From assembly GCA_002470605.1 (NCBI GenBank), contig DKND01000100.1, positions 1-15,054 of the forward strand: DNA of 15,054 nt. Reading direction: 5' to 3'. The notes under the pieces were generated by a model. The model searched no databases and had not been told where the DNA came from. It worked only from the letters and a program-made list of their open reading frames with translations. Both the position numbers and the translations under genes were made by a program. Each line of letters begins with the position of its first letter. The stretch's first letter is position 1. Shown here piece by piece: positions 12,433-15,054 of this stretch. Source of the DNA: Opitutia bacterium UBA7397 (GTDB lineage Bacteria > Verrucomicrobiota > Verrucomicrobiia > Opitutales > UBA953).

Positions 12433-15054
12433 TTATTGGTTAAATTGCACCCAGTCGAGATTCATCAGGCCGCCTTTTCCGGGGTTTACGAAGACCAGGA
12501 AGACGTCATGATGTCCCGGGGTGCTTGTAAGCGGGGCTTTGTTTTCCTCGAATTTATTCCAATCACCTGTGAATTTGATGTCTACGGTGCTGACCAGTGG
12601 GCCAGTCGCGGAATCGAGTCGGATCTCGACCTTGGTGCCTTTGCTGCCGCCCCCGGCTGAGGCACTGAGTGTGACGCTCTTGGTCGTTGCGAGATTTAGA
12701 TTCGTAAAACGAATCGTATGACCATGGGCCGTAGAGCCGACGGATTTAGAGTTCTTTTTGGCACCCGTGACTTCGCCGGACTCGGCTTCGATGCGCGGGT
12801 GACGTAGGGCGACGGAAGTCTTGCCCGTAAGCGGACCAGCGGCGCCTGCTCCGTTGTCGGTGTATGCGGCTTCAAGTAGAAGTTTGCCAATCTTGCCGTC
12901 TTTGGGGGCTGTCACCTGTCCTTCAAGTCCGCGAGCGAGCGTCGCGCCTCCTTTGCCTTTCTCGAGCGCGAGCATCCAGCGGAGCATGATTGCAACCTCG
13001 TCTTCGGTGTGCTGCGGGTGGGCGAGCATCGGGACTTGGCCCCAGACGCCGCTGCCGCCAAGTCGGACTTTCTTGTTGAGGAGTTCGTCGGCGCCGGCCT
13101 GCTTGCGATATTTATCGGCGATGGCCATGAAGGCTGGACCGACTAGCGGGGTTTCCATGGCGTGGCAGTTAAAGCAATCGCTCTGGCGCATGAGCGAGAG
13201 TCCTGGGTCAACCGCGACAGCCTTGCCGTCGGCAGGGACAATATCAGATGTCACCACGGTGCGCGCCATGAAGTCAGCAGGTTTGGCGTCCGAGGTGCCG
13301 TCTTCGGCATCCTGCACGTTCACCTTATAGCTGAGCGGTTTGCCGGGTGCGAAAAAGTCGCCGTCCTGCGGTGAGAGGAAGCGAACGACGGGAACGCTGT
13401 TGCCGACCACGATCGGCAAGGACCGCGTCACGGAACCGCCCTGACCATCGGAGACCGTAAGTTCGATTTTAAAGTTACCAATGGTCTCAAGAGAAACGGC
13501 GAGTTCTTCGCCTTCACCGAGTATCTTGTCACCCGGCTGAAGTTTCCAAGCATAAGAAAGTTTGCCGCCGTCAAGATCGCGCGATCCCTTCGCGGAGAGC
13601 GTCATCTTGAGCGGGGCTGGGCCCGCAGGCGTTGAGACACTGAGTTTGGCGATTGGTTGGAGGTTGCCGCGCACGTAGGAGATCTTGAGTAGCGCGGAAT
13701 CTGGATTGGCGCCCCAGGTCTCGCCGTAATCGAGAAGGTAGAGGCAGCCGTCTGGTCCGAACGTCGCGTCGACTGGCCGACGGATGATTGTCGCCCCATT
13801 ATCGATAAGCATTTGCTGTTTCTTGCGCTGTTCGTCGGTGTTCGCGGTCACGAAGGTCGTGGGTGCGAAGGATTCGAGTCCGGCGAGGTCGGAGTTGGTA
13901 TCCAGGTGCGCCCACTTGATGAACGGGCGCTGCCAATCCCAGAAGAGCAGGGAGCGGTCGAAATGCTTCGGGAAGCCGTTGGTCTTCTCGAAGGATTCCT
14001 GCCAGTAGAAGACCGGTCCCGCGCACGCGGTGCGACCACCCTCGCCGAGTTCCGGCCACTGCTCCGAGATCACGTACGGCCAATAGATGAAGGCCGGTAC
14101 CGCAGGAGGGAGTTCGACCAGTCCGGTATTATTGCGACTTTTGTTTAGCGGAGCCTTCGAATCGAAGAGCTTGCCGGCGGTCTCGGTCGCGTAGTCGTAT
14201 TCTGCATACGGAAAGTTATTACCGACGAAAAAGGGGTAGCCGTAATTGCCAGATTTTTTCGCCTGGTTGATTTCGTCGTAACCACGCGAACCGCGAGGGC
14301 CGTCAACGCGCGCGTCGGGGCCGACTTCGCCCCAGTAGACGTAGCCAGTTTTAGGATCGATGTTCATGCGCCATGGATTTCGGCAGCCCATCACGAAAAT
14401 TTCCGGGCAAGTCTTGGGGGTGCCTGGCTTGAAGAGGTTCCCTTCGGGGATGCTATAAGTTGCGTCGGCGTTGACGCGGATGCGGTTCACTTTACCGACG
14501 AGGGTGTTGGTGTTGGCGGAAGTGCGTTGGCCGTCCCACGGTTCCTTGCCCGGGCGCTGGTCAAGCGGCGCGTAGCCTTTGCTGTCGCCGAAGGGGCTGG
14601 TGTTATCGCCGGCGGTGAAATATAGGCAGCCGTCGGGCCCGAACTTGATGGTGGCTCCGTGGTGGCAGCACTGCAGGCGCTGCTCCTCATATTTTAGGAT
14701 GACCTTCTCGCTGCCGACGACGAGTTTATCGTCTTTGATTTCGAAACGCGATAGATACTGGCCTTCAAAGCTGATGGGGGAATACAGGAAATAAACCCAA
14801 TGGTTCTCGGTGAACTTCGGGTCGAGGGCGAAGGCTAGGAAACCGTTCTCGAGCGTCTTAAAAATTTCCATCTCTGCCACGAGGGTGACGCGCTTGGTCT
14901 TGGGATCGTAGATCTTGAGCGCGCCCAGGTATTCGTTGAACCAGATGCGGCCATCGGGCGCGATTTCGAGGTGCATCGGCTGCGGCAGACCGGTGAGCAG
15001 CGTCTCGGTCTGAAAACGAAGGTCCTCGGGCTGGTTGTCGGCGGCGCGGGCGGC
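12433..15054 (-). CDS. Glucose/sorbosone dehydrogenase-PKD-cytochrome c-CBM6 protein (N-terminus outside window)
   Basis: The frame is open to the window edge, giving 873 visible residues; the methionine at 14976 is internal because PEDLRFQTETLLTGLPQP before it belongs to the fold. Visible residues about 10-465 are a PQQ-type glucose/sorbosone dehydrogenase beta-propeller, with QCCHHGATIKFGPDG (128-142), VMGCRNPWRMNIDP (221-234) and ATFGPDGCLYLLDYGETWG (430-448). A PKD domain follows (about 470-550), then a cytochrome c domain with C627, C630 and H631 in DCFNCHAME and M676 in QVPMLAHPQ, and a C-terminal CBM6-like carbohydrate-binding domain (about 755-873) ending LDWVQFNQ. The protein can thus bind a glycan, oxidise a sugar and accept electrons on its own haem. 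It should be exported, but the signal peptide is not visible. The alginate-lyase-family gene follows 27 bases downstream. Confidence 0.9.
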   Translation of the reverse strand, partial: AARAADNQPEDLRFQTETLLTGLPQPMHLEIAPDGRIWFNEYLGALKIYDPKTKRVTLVAEMEIFKTLENGFLAFALDPKFTENHWVYFLYSPISFEGQYLSRFEIKDDKLVVGSEKVILKYEEQRLQCCHHGATIKFGPDGCLYFTAGDNTSPFGDSKGYAPLDQRPGKEPWDGQRTSANTNTLVGKVNRIRVNADATYSIPEGNLFKPGTPKTCPEIFVMGCRNPWRMNIDPKTGYVYWGEVGPDARVDGPRGSRGYDEINQAKKSGNYGYPFFVGNNFPYAEYDYATETAGKLFDSKAPLNKSRNNTGLVELPPAVPAFIYWPYVISEQWPELGEGGRTACAGPVFYWQESFEKTNGFPKHFDRSLLFWDWQRPFIKWAHLDTNSDLAGLESFAPTTFVTANTDEQRKKQQMLIDNGATIIRRPVDATFGPDGCLYLLDYGETWGANPDSALLKISYVRGNLQPIAKLSVSTPAGPAPLKMTLSAKGSRDLDGGKLSYAWKLQPGDKILGEGEELAVSLETIGNFKIELTVSDGQGGSVTRSLPIVVGNSVPVVRFLSPQDGDFFAPGKPLSYKVNVQDAEDGTSDAKPADFMARTVVTSDIVPADGKAVAVDPGLSLMRQSDCFNCHAMETPLVGPAFMAIADKYRKQAGADELLNKKVRLGGSGVWGQVPMLAHPQHTEDEVAIMLRWMLALEKGKGGATLARGLEGQVTAPKDGKIGKLLLEAAYTDNGAGAAGPLTGKTSVALRHPRIEAESGEVTGAKKNSKSVGSTAHGHTIRFTNLNLATTKSVTLSASAGGGSKGTKVEIRLDSATGPLVSTVDIKFTGDWNKFEENKAPLTSTPGHHDVFLVFVNPGKGGLMNLDWVQFNQ

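Noticed and set aside
1..15054. CRISPR array, tRNA or attachment site
   Set aside because: No regularly spaced direct repeats, cloverleaf or tRNA 3' end was found on either strand by reading.

Overview
The window looks like a chromosomal segment of a free-living, moderately GC-rich member of the Verrucomicrobiota, probably near Opitutae. This is an inference from gene content. It carries planctomycete/verrucomicrobial-type c cytochromes (PSCyt1-like), a DUF2231-cytochrome fusion, a ThuA-domain protein, a glucose/sorbosone dehydrogenase-PKD-cytochrome-CBM6 protein and secreted carbohydrate-active enzymes. Most starts lack a clear Shine-Dalgarno sequence. No rRNA, tRNA, CRISPR array or phage block is visible.

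Left part (1-2359, plus strand): the C-terminal end of a PhoU-family protein; a small membrane protein of the phage-holin-4_2/YvlD family with a promoter placed so close to its ATG that the mRNA may be leaderless; a strong hairpin; a G-quadruplex-prone imperfect inverted repeat; and a class I aspartate-type aminotransferase.

Centre-left (2360-2961): a compact element fills the whole space between two convergent genes. Near-perfect 39-bp inverted repeats (37/39 matching) enclose one minus-strand gene for a four-helix-bundle protein of the 23S rRNA intervening-sequence protein family (relative of the diversity-generating-retroelement accessory protein Avd). Each repeat arm is built from two 16-bp units containing CACGTG. 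This resembles a 23S rRNA intervening sequence that sits outside rRNA, and is the most interesting object here.

Centre (2962-6726): a minus-strand pair of ffh (signal recognition particle GTPase) and a HAD phosphatase; a divergent metallo-beta-lactamase-fold phosphodiesterase-like gene; and a convergent secreted alpha/beta hydrolase.

Right part (6894-15054, all minus strand): an apparent operon of DUF2231-cytochrome, small cytochrome and ThuA protein ending at a strong terminator; a separate small cytochrome with its own terminator; hflX; and an operon of a large dehydrogenase/cytochrome protein (N-terminus beyond the window) followed by an alginate-lyase-family protein. Four of the proteins carry a CxxCH haem site. 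With the ThuA, esterase and lyase genes they suggest periplasmic breakdown and oxidation of sugars or uronates, with electrons passed to c-type cytochromes. That pathway is inferred; only the individual domains are directly visible.
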